NCBI RefSeq assembly: GCF_900110605.1
Contig: NZ_FOFI01000001.1
Coordinates: 868,001 to 932,000, forward strand
Direction: 5' to 3'
Source: Epilithonimonas lactis
GTDB taxonomy: Bacteria; Bacteroidota; Bacteroidia; Flavobacteriales; Weeksellaceae
DNA: 64,000 nucleotides
Positions 55,585-64,000 of the stretch are shown here, in pieces. The translations under genes and the position numbers were made by a program. The notes below the pieces were generated by a model. The model saw nothing but the letters and a program-made list of their open reading frames with translations. It did no database searches and was not told where the DNA came from. Every line of letters begins with the position of its first letter. Within the stretch, counting starts at the first letter, position 1.

Positions 55585-56208
55585 TTATAACTTCAATTTA
55601 TCAAATTCGTTGTCTGTCAAGTTTTGGATGTTTGCGGTTATCCTTTCAATATCCCAATTCCACCATTTTAGTTCTAGTAACTTTAAAATCAGTTCGTCGG
55701 AAAACCGCTTCTTGATCACTTTGGCAGGATTTCCCCCGACTATCGAATAGGGCTCAACATCTTTTACAACTGTAGAATTTGTCGCAATGATCGCTCCATC
55801 TCCAATCGTTACTCCTGCCATTATTGTTGCATTGTAACCGATCCACACATCATTTCCTACATTTATATCACCTTTTTTTGGATAAGATCTATTATCCATT
55901 GCATTTTCCCAGCCGTTCCCAAAAATTGCAAAGGGATAAGCTGTCAAACTGTCTGTCAGATGATTTGCTCCATTCATTATAAACTTGACGTCAGATGCGA
56001 TCATACAAAATTTTCCAATGATCAGCTTGTCGCCAATAAAGTCAAAATGATATTTTACATTTTTCTCAAAATTTTCAATATTCTCGAAGTCATCATAATA
56101 GGTATAGTCGCCCACTATTATATTGGGGTTTTTTACAACATTCTTCAAAAAGCAAAGCCTGTCGTAATTCTCAATTGGAAATTTAATGTCTTTATTGGGA
56201 CCTGTCAT
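55585..56208 (-). CDS. Vat-type xenobiotic (streptogramin A) O-acetyltransferase
   Basis: A 207-aa left-handed beta-helix acetyltransferase. MTGPNKDIKFPIENYDRLCF, NIIVGDYTYYDDFENIENFE, IIGKFCMIASDVKFIMNGAN and INVGNDVWIGYNATIMAGVT follow the Vat/CatB pattern. The catalytic His is in NGANHLTD at about 82, and GGNPAKVIKKRFSDELI is the typical end. Vat enzymes use acetyl-CoA to acetylate streptogramin A; many chromosomal homologues of environmental Bacteroidota have the same signature without proven activity. It is monocistronic in an accessory region. Confidence 0.88.
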   Translation of the reverse strand: MTGPNKDIKFPIENYDRLCFLKNVVKNPNIIVGDYTYYDDFENIENFEKNVKYHFDFIGDKLIIGKFCMIASDVKFIMNGANHLTDSLTAYPFAIFGNGWENAMDNRSYPKKGDINVGNDVWIGYNATIMAGVTIGDGAIIATNSTVVKDVEPYSIVGGNPAKVIKKRFSDELILKLLELKWWNWDIERITANIQNLTDNEFDKLKL

Positions 56209-56586
56209 AATTTGATGTTAGATAAAGATAGGATCTTAGATGACTCCTGAGGATCTGGTACAGCTGCAGACCAAGAAAGTCTAAATTTTTCTTTTAAATA
56301 AAAGATATCAAAGATACAAAACAAGCTCTAGATCATGCCTCAAAAACTGGAAATACCTGAAGTATCTATTGATCAGTGGTCGAAAGGTTATCTGGTCGGC
56401 AACTTCTTTTTACGGCATTCTCAAATAAATTTGCATTTTAAATCGTGAAAGGGAAGTTTTCGGTCTCTACCAATCACATAATAGCCAATTCCTTTAATCC
56501 TTTGTTGGTTGGTACTAATTAAAGGTCATATCAGTTTTTACCAATGTTATTTGCGAGCTCTGTAAATAGAGAAATGATATTTTAAA
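56209..56586. other. Gap without a gene
   Basis: About 380 bases. No coding frame, hairpin or repeat is seen. Confidence 0.45.
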
Positions 56587-57642
56587 TTATTTCTGATTCA
56601 CAAAGATCTGCCTGATCATGCCACTTCCGGTGCCACTTGTGATCTGCTGTGCTTTTCCGTTCTTCCAATAAACGGCTTCAGATCCTCCGCCTGGAACTGC
56701 TTGATAACCTCCAACATAGATGTCATCACCGGAAATATCGAGGCTCAATGCAGCAGAATCGTCTGAACCCAATATGACAGGTGAACCATTCTTCCAATAC
56801 TTTGACACAAGGGACTGGCTGTTAGGCAAGATGCCTGTTCCCGCAACATAGACATCATTTCCTTTCACTGCGATAGCCGTTCCACCCGCATACGGAGTTC
56901 CATCTTGAATTAATGTAGGAGTTGCCAGATTTTTAGAGTATCTGGTCTGTAGCTGTCCTGAACTGTTATAGACAACAGACCACATCATATAAACATCGCT
57001 GCCCGATACGGTAATATCCTGGGCATCGGCTGTGGTGGTCCGGTCTGACAGATCACTTATCTGACCATTTTTCCAATAGCAGGTAACAGGCGTAAGCCAG
57101 TTCTGCATTCTACGCTCCCCAATGACATAGACATCGTTTCCTACTACAGCTATGCCTGTGGCGATGACGTTCTGAGCTTCATCGGCAAGATCAACTGCTA
57201 TCCCGTTTTTCCAATATTTTGCCGCATAGGTCGTTTCACCTGGTTTCATTTCCTGCCCTGCAATATAGACATCGGTCCCGTTGATGAAAATGTCGTTTGC
57301 ATAGGCATCCCTTGACCCGTCCGTCAGATATGTGGCAACACCGTTCTTCCAGTACTTTGCAACATATCTTCCATCGGGGTTCATTTCGTATCCTACGTTG
57401 TGGACATCATCCCCCACAATCGCCATACCATTGGAGTCGGAGCTCCCAGAACCTGTACCTAATGACACCGCGTTTCCATTCTTCCAGTATTTGGCCTTGT
57501 AGCCTTCACGGCCTGTGGCATAGACCGTAGCTGTGGTAGGATCTGAAGTATTATCATTGTCGTCGTTGCTGTCGCACTGTACTGAAGTAATTCCTATGAA
57601 TAATAGTAGTGAGGAAACAGATAAGAGAGATCTGATGGTCAT
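56587..57642 (-). CDS. Secreted repeat protein, probable beta-propeller
   Basis: A 351-aa protein with an N-terminal signal (MTIRSLLSVSSLLLFIGITS) and Cys at 23 (SVQCDSNDDND); the lipobox is weak. About six repeats of ~50 residues follow, each with YWKNG-x-x-x-x-L and a strand such as GNDVYVIGE or GTDVYIAGQ. The repeats cover about 40-345. The pattern suggests blades of a propeller. The function is unknown; binding to a surface ligand is plausible. Confidence 0.7.
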   Translation of the reverse strand: MTIRSLLSVSSLLLFIGITSVQCDSNDDNDNTSDPTTATVYATGREGYKAKYWKNGNAVSLGTGSGSSDSNGMAIVGDDVHNVGYEMNPDGRYVAKYWKNGVATYLTDGSRDAYANDIFINGTDVYIAGQEMKPGETTYAAKYWKNGIAVDLADEAQNVIATGIAVVGNDVYVIGERRMQNWLTPVTCYWKNGQISDLSDRTTTADAQDITVSGSDVYMMWSVVYNSSGQLQTRYSKNLATPTLIQDGTPYAGGTAIAVKGNDVYVAGTGILPNSQSLVSKYWKNGSPVILGSDDSAALSLDISGDDIYVGGYQAVPGGGSEAVYWKNGKAQQITSGTGSGMIRQIFVNQK

Positions 57643-57763
57643 AGTATGATATTTACTGGTCTCCTGTCAAAAAGTACGCCTAATGAGAACTAATTATTAA
57701 AAATAACGGACCGAATAAAGATCAAAAGGCTTTGAATTTGTTAGCATTAAAAAAAAACTTACT

Positions 57764-59152
57764 ATGAAAACAGGATTGGTCTGGTTTAAAAATGATCTGA
57801 GACTTCATGATAATGAGGCTTTGACTAAAGCAATTGAGGAATGTGACAAACTTATTTTCTGCTATGCCATGGAAAAAAGCAATTATAAGAAACTGGATCT
57901 GGGATTTAAAAAATGTGATATCAACCGGTTCAAATTTCTTGAACAGTCTGTCGTAGACCTACAGGACCATCTGGATAAATTGGGTGGCCATTTGTTGATA
58001 GGCTCAGACTCTGCTGCTCAATTTCTACCCGAATTGGTAGAGAAATATGATGTTTCAGATATTTATGCAGAAGAGGAATATGCGAGCGAAGAGCTCGATC
58101 TGATCAAAGAAATTCAGGACATTTTGCCTAAAGTGAAATTTCATTTCTATTGGGGAAAAACGCTGTATCATAAAGACGATATTCCTTTTTCGATCTCAAA
58201 GATCCCGTTGTCAAGTAAAGCCTATAGGATTCCTGCGGGCAAAGAGTCGGAGCCAAGAAATACACTTAAAGCACCGGCAAAATTGAATAGTGTAAGAAAG
58301 GTAAAGAGTACAAAATTTCCATCATATAAAAAGTTTGGTTTCACAAAGAAAGAATATGACGCCGCAAAGCCGCTTTTAGATGGCGGAGAGACCAAAGCAT
58401 TGGAAAGGCTTAAATATTATGCTTTCAGATCTGAACTCTTGACAGGATACCGTTGGACGCGAAACCAGTCACAGGTATTGGATTACAGTTCGAAATTCTC
58501 CCCATACCTGGCTTTAGGCTGCATCTCTCCGAGGGAAATTTTTGAGACAGTGAAAGAATATGAAAAAAAGATAAAGAAAAACCAAAGCACATGGTGGATC
58601 GTATTTGAGCTGGTTTGGCGCGACTATTTCACCTTCAAGGGGATGAAATTCGGTGATGAGATCTTCAAGACGAAAGGGTATAAGAAGAAGGAGATCACGT
58701 TTGAAAATGATAGGACAAAATATGAAAGATGGTGTGAGGGAAGAACGGGAATTCCATTTGTAGATGCACATATGAGGCAGTTGAACGAAACAGGGTATAT
58801 GAGCAATCGCGGCCGTGTCAACTGTGCCAGTTACTTCGTGCACGATCTGAATATTGACTGGACATGGGGAGCTGCCTATTTTGAAAGTAAACTGATCGAC
58901 TACGACGTTAGTTCGAACTGGATGAATTGGCATATGCAGGCTTTTGAGATCTACTATACAAACCCCATCCATCAGTCGAACAAATATAAGGCGCAGGATC
59001 TTATAAGGGAGTGGATCCCTGAGCTGAAACGCAAAAATGACATTGAGGTATTGATCCCTTGGGAATTCGATATTCCAGACTATCCCCAACCGATCGAGAT
59101 CTTTTCAAAATGGGAAAGAGCTATTAATTTAATTAAGAAACTGAAAGTTTAG
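57764..59152 (+). CDS. Cryptochrome-DASH / photolyase family protein
   Basis: A 462-aa flavoprotein. The antenna domain is at about 1-130 (GLVWFKNDLRLHDNEAL) and the FAD-binding domain at about 200-440. RWTRNQSQVLDYSSKFSPYL, ALGCISPREIFETV and WIVFELVWRDYFTF are present. Then GRVNCASYFVHDLNIDWTWG and YDVSSNWMNWHMQ carry the DASH-type FAD and DNA contacts. DASH proteins repair cyclobutane dimers in single-stranded DNA with light. It is followed by a HAD phosphatase 125 bases on, with no terminator seen. Confidence 0.92.
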   Translation: MKTGLVWFKNDLRLHDNEALTKAIEECDKLIFCYAMEKSNYKKLDLGFKKCDINRFKFLEQSVVDLQDHLDKLGGHLLIGSDSAAQFLPELVEKYDVSDIYAEEEYASEELDLIKEIQDILPKVKFHFYWGKTLYHKDDIPFSISKIPLSSKAYRIPAGKESEPRNTLKAPAKLNSVRKVKSTKFPSYKKFGFTKKEYDAAKPLLDGGETKALERLKYYAFRSELLTGYRWTRNQSQVLDYSSKFSPYLALGCISPREIFETVKEYEKKIKKNQSTWWIVFELVWRDYFTFKGMKFGDEIFKTKGYKKKEITFENDRTKYERWCEGRTGIPFVDAHMRQLNETGYMSNRGRVNCASYFVHDLNIDWTWGAAYFESKLIDYDVSSNWMNWHMQAFEIYYTNPIHQSNKYKAQDLIREWIPELKRKNDIEVLIPWEFDIPDYPQPIEIFSKWERAINLIKKLKV

Positions 59153-59276
59153 AAACTTGATCTCTAGATCATTTCCAAAGAGCCAAATATTAAAATAGAG
59201 TTAAATGCATGTTTAGAAGGCAATCTTGCGTAGTAATGTTTGTATTTTTATAAAAATGATATAGTTATTACTTCAT

Positions 59277-60086
59277 ATGACCTCTTTGCAAAACACTAAG
59301 ATAAAAGCCATCTTTTTTGATGTGGACGGAACATTATTCAGCTTCAAGACAAGATCGATCCCGGAATCGACTACGAAGGCCATAAAGGATCTCCGTAAAA
59401 AAGGGATCAAGGTGATTGTTGCCACCGGTCGGTCGGTCAATGATCTCGACCATATAAAACATATAGAGTTCGATGGTTTTCTTACGTTCAATGGTGGTCA
59501 TTGCACCACAGTTGATGGTCAGGTGATGTTCAGAAAAGTGATCGATCCCGTTGATATCAGAAATCTCATCGAGTACTCTCATAGATCTGATGTGAGTTTT
59601 TCATTGATGTATGAAGATAAGGTAAGGATCAGTCATGAAAGCCCAAGGGTCCTTGAACTATATAGCCACGTAGATATTCCAGTCCCGCCTTTATATGACA
59701 AGGAAGATGTTGACATTGAGAACGTCCTGCAGGTCAATGTCTTTATCGATAGTGAGGTCGAGGAAACCTTTATGCGGGAGGTCATGCCAAATTCACTGTC
59801 CTCAAGATGGACACCGCTATTCGCGGATGTGAATCCAGGGGGGATAAGCAAACTAGGAGGTATAGAATATTTTTGTGAATATTTTGATATCGATATGTCT
59901 GAAACGATGGCCTTCGGGGACGGTGGAAATGATATCTCTATGCTGAGGTCTGTAAAGATAGGGGTTGCCATGGGAAATGCTGGAGATAACGTCAAAGAGA
60001 TCGCTGACCATATCACTGAAGATGTCGATGATCACGGTATAGAAAAAGCTTTGATTCATTTTGGACTTTTGGATCGAACTTCTTAA
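59277..60086 (+). CDS. Cof-type HAD-IIB phosphatase
   Basis: A 269-aa hydrolase. Motif I is IFFDVDGTLFS (nucleophile Asp at about 15, acid/base Asp at about 17), motif II is VIVATGRS at about 47 and motif IV is MAFGDGGNDISML at about 211, with GVAMGNAGDNVKEIADHITE after it. A type-IIB cap lies between. It would dephosphorylate a sugar phosphate or cofactor, but the substrate is not predictable. The start is an ATG in an AT-rich leader. Confidence 0.92.
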   Translation: MTSLQNTKIKAIFFDVDGTLFSFKTRSIPESTTKAIKDLRKKGIKVIVATGRSVNDLDHIKHIEFDGFLTFNGGHCTTVDGQVMFRKVIDPVDIRNLIEYSHRSDVSFSLMYEDKVRISHESPRVLELYSHVDIPVPPLYDKEDVDIENVLQVNVFIDSEVEETFMREVMPNSLSSRWTPLFADVNPGGISKLGGIEYFCEYFDIDMSETMAFGDGGNDISMLRSVKIGVAMGNAGDNVKEIADHITEDVDDHGIEKALIHFGLLDRTS

Positions 60087-60190
60087 GATATGGCCCGATC
60101 TGGAGTCTAGTAGGTGAAAAGTTCGATTGGTCTTTGCTTTAGCTGCATTGGATCGAAAGACCAAGACCATTACAAAGGATATCAAGCTTT

Positions 60191-60394
60191 TCATTTTGCT
60201 TTTAAATAAATTTTGCCTTGATATGACCGGGCCTCTATCGTAATTCCACCGCCATTCACTTTTTCGACAAGTTCATCACTATACAGGACCATGTCGTCTT
60301 TGTTCTGAACATCGATCTTGAAATAGGGAGTAATAGAGACCTTACCATTCGTAGGTCCCAATAAAAACAAGAAAATTACCGTTGCGAAAACAGG
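60191..60394 (-). pseudogene. Gene-end fragment, unknown
   Basis: An open minus-strand frame of about 67 codons ending at 60191-60193, without ATG. It reads LFLLGPTNGKVSITPYFKID, then VQNKDDMVLYSDELVEKVNG and GGITIEARSYQGKIYLKAK. It looks like the end of a longer protein. It is preceded by a stop. Confidence 0.35.
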
Positions 60395-60491
60395 TCAGTT
60401 CGATCGGAGCAGACATAAACAGAATTTGAACCCTGGAAATATCCACTCCAAGAATGGCATTCGGTCAGACCTTCCATCAGCTAAAGATGGA

Positions 60492-60650
60492 CTAGTTTTT
60501 AATTATTTTTTTTACAACAGATGTTCCATCCTTTTTCAAGCCTTTTAAAATGTAGGTGCCTGGCAGTGATCCAGTTGGGATCACAATAGAACCCTTTAAT
60601 ATGCTGATATTTAATGGTTTGTTTTTTAATGGGGGGTCAAAGAGGGGGCT
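60492..60650 (-). pseudogene. T9SS sorting-domain remnant
   Basis: A minus-strand frame ending at 60492-60494 reads PLNISILKGSIVIPTGSLPG then TYILKGLKKDGTSVVKKIIK N. GTYIL followed by a charged turn and KKIIK is the classic end of a type A T9SS C-terminal domain. The rest of the protein is absent. Confidence 0.6.
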
Positions 60651-60724
60651 GGGATTTATAAAGTAAATCTAGATAATAAATAAATTCACGTAATATCTAA
60701 AAAGAATTTATCTGTTTTAAAATT

Positions 60725-60756
60725 ATACGCTCGTCTTGGGACCAAGACGAGCGTAT
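60725..60756. terminator. Perfect 15-bp hairpin
   Basis: ATACGCTCGTCTTGG (60725-60739) pairs with CCAAGACGAGCGTAT (60742-60756) over a two-base loop. CTTT follows on the plus side. It stands alone in the gap between 60650 and 61005 and probably ended a now-lost transcript. Confidence 0.6.
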
Positions 60757-61004
60757 CTTTAAACACTTTTATCGATGATTTGGTTCGTTTGAGCCAAATT
60801 AGACAAGAATTACAAAACTCATTTTAAACAAATGCAGTCATTCGTTGGTTCTTTTTTTTTTATTAATTCTCTTTCATATTTTTGATGTGATATATACTTT
60901 GTAATGAAAGTGGACTTTAAATTAAATCTAAGTAGATATTTTGCAGTCGAATATGACTTAAAAAAAATCGGTTAAAAAAAAACAGATATGCATTATTTTT
61001 GATC

Positions 61005-61041
61005 AAAAAAGAGATCCTGATCGAATCAGGATCTCTTTTTT
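61005..61041 (-). terminator. Terminator of the catalase-like remnant
   Basis: Seventeen-base stem AAAAAAGAGATCCTGAT / ATCAGGATCTCTTTTTT with a CGA loop, just past the minus-strand stop at 61059. Symmetric runs make it bidirectional in principle. Confidence 0.88.
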
Positions 61042-61058
61042 ATACATTGCTCATATAG

Positions 61059-61754
61059 TTAATCAGGCAATTCATCTATACTGATAGGCTCCACGCGTGG
61101 TGCAGCATTCATATGATGACGATATTTGGATGAGGTTTCATAGGCGAGTTTTCTTACACGCATGATGTTACCGAGTGGTCTGTGGTCTGGAAGACAATGG
61201 AAAGGATTGAAGCTTAAAACATCATCACCGTACACTCTTCGTTCCGGACTGAACGTGTTTTGCAGACTGATGGTCAAACTTGCAATTGCCTGAAACGGAC
61301 TGTCATCTTCCATCCATTGAACAGAACCATCCTCAATCGGCATTTTTTCAAGATCAGTACACAACTGTGCAGACAGTTCGTAGACAGCAGTCTGATTTTC
61401 AAAAAAGTTTTTTACAATGGTGGTCAGAAAACTTTCAGGTTCATTCTTAATTAAATTTTCATCCATATCTTTCCCATGAAGGATTGCGACATTTTCTGAT
61501 TTCGGAGCAATGGAAATTTTAGCAACATAATCTCCGTATCGTATTGCTGCCATACTGAAGTAACGGTCACCTAAAATATGTGATCCGGGTATGCTGAAAT
61601 GATTGGGGTCTTCTTCTTTTCCAATTAAATTTTTAATTTTTCTTCCCGCAACGAGCATCGCTCCCTGAACACTCTGAAAAAGTTCGGGTGTGTTAATATA
61701 TTCCTCGACTTTTTTCTGTTGATCAAGATAATCTTTGCCTAGCAGAAGGACCAT
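61059..61754 (-). pseudogene. 5'-truncated catalase-family protein
   Basis: A frame of 231 codons. IPGSHILGDRYFSMAAIRYG, DYVAKISIAPKSENVAIL and ELSAQLCTDLEKMPIEDGSV are followed by HRPLGNIMRVRKLAYETSSK. This matches the C-terminal two-thirds of catalase-like proteins of about 320-370 aa. The N-terminal part with the catalytic His is gone, so no catalase activity is expected. The Met at 61752-61754 is probably fortuitous. The gene is cut at the junction with the T9SS fragment on the other strand. Confidence 0.7.
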
Positions 61755-62314
61755 ACCTGGTCACTGTAACAGATGCTAATGGTTGTCAGACAACTCAATC
61801 ATTTACAATCACCGAAGCAGATGTGGTGAATGCGCCGACTGGTATTACAACACAAACCTTCAATTCGGGAGATACGCTGAGTGCACTGGTTGTTAATGGT
61901 CAGGGAATTAAATGGTATGCAACAGCTACTGATGCGACAGATCACATCAATGCTTTGCCGATGACTACTTTAATAGTAAATAATAAAACTTATTACGCTA
62001 CTGAGACAATTGGTGGATGCGAGTCCAAAACGTCATTAGCTGTTTTAGCTTATAATGATACTTTAGGAGTGAATAATCCGAGCAGTAATATCAAGCTTCA
62101 AATTTATCCCAACCCAGTTAATGATGTATTACATTTCAGTGGTGAAGAAAAAATTACTAAGATTGTGATTATGTCTATTGATGGTAAGAAAGTCTCTGAG
62201 AAAACAATGTCGAACGAAAGGAAACTAAACGTCCACACATTGATTCAAGGAACTTATCTGATTAACATCTTTACAGATAAGGGTGTACAAACAATCAAGT
62301 TTATTAAGAAATAA
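61748..62314 (+). pseudogene. 5'-truncated T9SS-secreted adhesin, C-terminal end
   Basis: The frame reads GPYLVTVTDANGCQTTQSFT, the end of an SprB-type repeat. An Ig-like CBM-type segment (KWYATATDATDHINALPMTT, TYYATETIGGCESKTSLAVL) follows. It ends in a T9SS type A sorting domain (QIYPNPVNDVLHFSG to FTDKGVQTIKFIKK). Full-length proteins of this kind exceed 1000 aa. The 5' portion is cut at about 61.75 kb, directly against the truncated catalase-like gene. No start codon fits the family. Confidence 0.8.
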
Positions 62315-62335
62315 TAATTTAATAAAATTATTATA

Positions 62336-62370
62336 AAAAGAGCCATTGCAAATGTAATGGCTCTTTTTTT
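62336..62370 (+). terminator. Terminator of the T9SS fragment
   Basis: Stem AAAAGAGCCATT / AATGGCTCTTTT with an eight-base loop and a following T-run, 21 bases after the stop. Confidence 0.9.
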
Positions 62371-62534
62371 TTGTTAGGTAATAATAAACTGAAAAAAGAT
62401 AAAAGCGTGTATTTTATCGCATATTCAGTCGAATTTGGATAGATACGCGCTATAAATACAGCGGTTATATAAAAGTTACAGGCAATGTTAGGACACCCAA
62501 GCCAATAAAAAAAATTTGACAACACTAACTGCTT

Positions 62535-62550
62535 TTTACCAATTTGTAAA
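62535..62550. promoter_or_regulatory. Inverted-repeat operator candidate, copy 1
   Basis: TTTACCAATTTGTAAA, an imperfect inverted repeat. It lies 34 bases before the Crp/Fnr ATG and just upstream of the TAACTTTG box. It is 14 of 16 identical to the site at 63155. Confidence 0.55.
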
Positions 62551-62570
62551 TGACAGACGTAGCTATTTGC

Positions 62571-62578
62571 TAACTTTG
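62571..62578 (+). promoter_or_regulatory. Candidate -7 box for the Crp/Fnr gene
   Basis: TAACTTTG fits TAnnTTTG, 5 bases before ATG 62584, giving a nearly leaderless message. A TTG lies 24 bases upstream, inside the inverted repeat, at an acceptable -33 spacing. Confidence 0.45.
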
Positions 62579-62583
62579 CGACA

Positions 62584-63150
62584 ATGAAAGAATTGATAGA
62601 ATATATTTTGCAATTTGGCAACTTGAACAAACAGCAAATTGACCTTATTGCAGGCAAAGCGACAGAGTTAAAACTTTCGAAAGAAAACTATTTTTCGGAA
62701 GCGGGAAAAATTCCCCGACAAGTCGGTTTCCTTGTGGACGGCGTTGTTCGTGGTTGTTATTATAATAACAAAGGTGAAGAAATTACCCGATGTTTCATAA
62801 CTGAAAATAGCCTTATAGCTGACTATATTAATTTTGAAGCTCATACAGTATCTACTGAATATTTGCAGGCTTGTACTGATTGTAAACTGATTTTATTTTC
62901 AAAAGATAATTGGGATGAGCTTACTCATACCATTGTGGGTTGGGATAATATCAAAAACAAAATGGTTCAAAAATGCCTTTATCAAAAATCGAGAAAAAGT
63001 CCTGTAATTTCAGAAGATGCTACTACTCGGTATCTTGAATTTATGAATAATCATCCATCCCTTATAAATAGAATCCCTTTAACTTATATTGCATCTTATT
63101 TAGGAGTTACTCAACAATCATTAAGCAGAATTAGAAAAAATATACGTTAG
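62584..63150 (+). CDS. Crp/Fnr-family transcriptional regulator
   Basis: A 188-aa regulator like that at 54859. The sensor barrel at about 30-115 contains RQVGFLVDGVVRGCYYNNKG and ITRCFITENSLIADYINFEA. The HTH at about 160-186 is IPLTYIASYLGVTQQSLSRI. No Cys cluster is present. It lies directly upstream of the SDR gene, and both have the same 16-bp inverted repeat upstream, so self-control and control of the SDR gene are likely. Confidence 0.9.
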   Translation: MKELIEYILQFGNLNKQQIDLIAGKATELKLSKENYFSEAGKIPRQVGFLVDGVVRGCYYNNKGEEITRCFITENSLIADYINFEAHTVSTEYLQACTDCKLILFSKDNWDELTHTIVGWDNIKNKMVQKCLYQKSRKSPVISEDATTRYLEFMNNHPSLINRIPLTYIASYLGVTQQSLSRIRKNIR

Positions 63151-63154
63151 ATTT

Positions 63155-63170
63155 TTTACCAAATGGTAAA
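63155..63170. promoter_or_regulatory. Inverted-repeat operator candidate, copy 2
   Basis: TTTACCAAATGGTAAA, with TTTACCA and TGGTAAA as exact reverse complements around two bases. It lies 54 bases before the SDR ATG, just past the regulator's stop. Confidence 0.6.
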
Positions 63171-63224
63171 TCAGCTCATTTTTATTCATTGCAATTTTGC
63201 ATTATTAATTTAAAAGAATAAAAA

Positions 63225-63965
63225 ATGAAATCAGCATTAATCACAGGGGCTAATAAAGGTATTGGCTTAGCCACAGCAAAAGAGTTATTACAAAATGAAT
63301 ATTTTGTTTACATTGGTTGTAGAGATATTCAGAAAGGAGAAGTAGCAGTAAATGATCTATTAGCAAATGGTTTTGGAAATATAAAAGCTATCGAATTAGA
63401 TGTTACCAATTCAAAATCTATTTTATCAGCTAAAAACATCATTGAAAAGGAACAAGGTAAATTAGATGTTTTGATAAATAATGCAGGAATTTCTGGTGGT
63501 TTTCCACAATCCGCACTTACTGCCACATTGGAACAATTCTATTCAGTATTTGCAACTAACCTATTTGGTGTGGTAAGTGTAACGCAAATATTTGTTGAGT
63601 TACTAAAAAAAGCAGAACAACCTCGAATTGTAAATGTAAGTACTGCTATGGCTTCAATTACAATTGCTTCTAATCCAGAAAGTCCCACAAATGAATTTAA
63701 AACATCGGTATACCAATCAAGTAAAGCAGCATTAAATATGTACACTGTAAATCTTGCGTATGAACTTCGTGATAGTAGTAAATTTAAAATAAATATGGTT
63801 TGCCCAGGTTATACCCAAACTGATTTTACAGGACATCAAGGTACAAGTACTCCTGAACAAGCAGGAAAACGAATTGCTAAATATGCTATGATTGACGAAA
63901 AGGGACCAACAGGAAAGTTTATTAGCGAAGAATACTTTCCAGAACCTGCAAGTTGTCCTTGGTAA
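63225..63965 (+). CDS. Short-chain dehydrogenase/reductase
   Basis: A 246-aa SDR. The cofactor motif is TGANKGIGLATAKEL at about 7, with DVLINNAGISGG at about 83. The catalytic Ser is in VNVSTAMASI and the Tyr-x3-Lys in VYQSSKAALNMY at about 164. It ends NMVCPGYTQTDFTG and EEYFPEPASCPW. The N-terminal block resembles the carbonyl-reductase-like group. The substrate is unknown. It is preceded by the Crp/Fnr gene and a candidate operator. Confidence 0.92.
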   Translation: MKSALITGANKGIGLATAKELLQNEYFVYIGCRDIQKGEVAVNDLLANGFGNIKAIELDVTNSKSILSAKNIIEKEQGKLDVLINNAGISGGFPQSALTATLEQFYSVFATNLFGVVSVTQIFVELLKKAEQPRIVNVSTAMASITIASNPESPTNEFKTSVYQSSKAALNMYTVNLAYELRDSSKFKINMVCPGYTQTDFTGHQGTSTPEQAGKRIAKYAMIDEKGPTGKFISEEYFPEPASCPW

Positions 63966-64000
63966 AAGACGGTGAAATATTAAGGAACTAAAAACACTGC

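Overview
The window reads as chromosome of a Bacteroidota, most likely family Weeksellaceae (Chryseobacterium, Kaistella or Epilithonimonas type). The reasons are a Bat aerotolerance operon, the divergent HsdR_N/holA pair, promoter -7 boxes of the form TAnnTTTG, type IX secretion (T9SS) sorting-domain remnants, and many secreted proteins whose mature ends begin QVGIN or QVAIG. No rRNA, CRISPR array, intact tRNA, transposase, integrase or conjugation gene was found. All assignments come from reading the sequence; no database was searched.

Left part (1-20.4 kb) is dense, core-like chromosome. It holds the end of a DUF58 gene and a BatA/BatB operon, an AsmA-like giant, holA with its divergent nuclease-fold neighbour, an AT-rich orphan, trxB, a DUF1275 membrane protein, a histidine kinase/response regulator pair, an AraC regulator with a short-chain dehydrogenase (SDR), and a three-gene ABC exporter preceded by a small Cys/His-rich secreted protein.

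At 20.60-20.67 kb a perfect 32-bp palindrome is followed by 24 bp matching the 3' end of a tRNA-Ser gene (minus strand) with no tRNA body. This looks like the attachment end of an integrated element. To its right the character changes: genes are sparse, gaps are long, several genes are broken, and by eye AGG and ATA codons are more frequent.

The region 21.4-45.8 kb is dominated by secreted, fibre-like or adhesin-like proteins. A two-gene module occurs three times (21.5-23.2, 35.3-37.0 and 40.0-45.0 kb). The first gene is a secreted protein with a variable body and a shared Cys-containing C-terminal cap. The second, immediately downstream, is a ~175-195 aa secreted partner. The third copy has a 1477-aa body with DUF11, thrombospondin-type-3 Ca-binding and lectin-like segments. 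Around the modules lie a YadA-head/S74-chaperone fibre, a C1q-like protein, a BCCT transporter, two tail-to-tail Crp/Fnr paralogues, two single-domain response regulators, a macrodomain protein, a cupin and a membrane TPR/AraC regulator.

The region 46-62.3 kb is a patchwork of stress and accessory genes: large catalase, serine hydrolase, DUF4142 lipoprotein, Crp/Fnr with an NAD(P)-binding oxidoreductase, Vat-like acetyltransferase, cryptochrome-DASH and a HAD phosphatase. It is interleaved with pseudogenes: a frameshifted SnoaL-like gene, a broken FAD/Rieske oxidoreductase, and two junctions (53.23 and 61.75 kb) where two 5'-truncated genes abut head to head. The right end (62.5-64 kb) is a compact cassette of a Crp/Fnr regulator and an SDR enzyme, each preceded by a nearly identical 16-bp inverted repeat that may be the regulator's operator.
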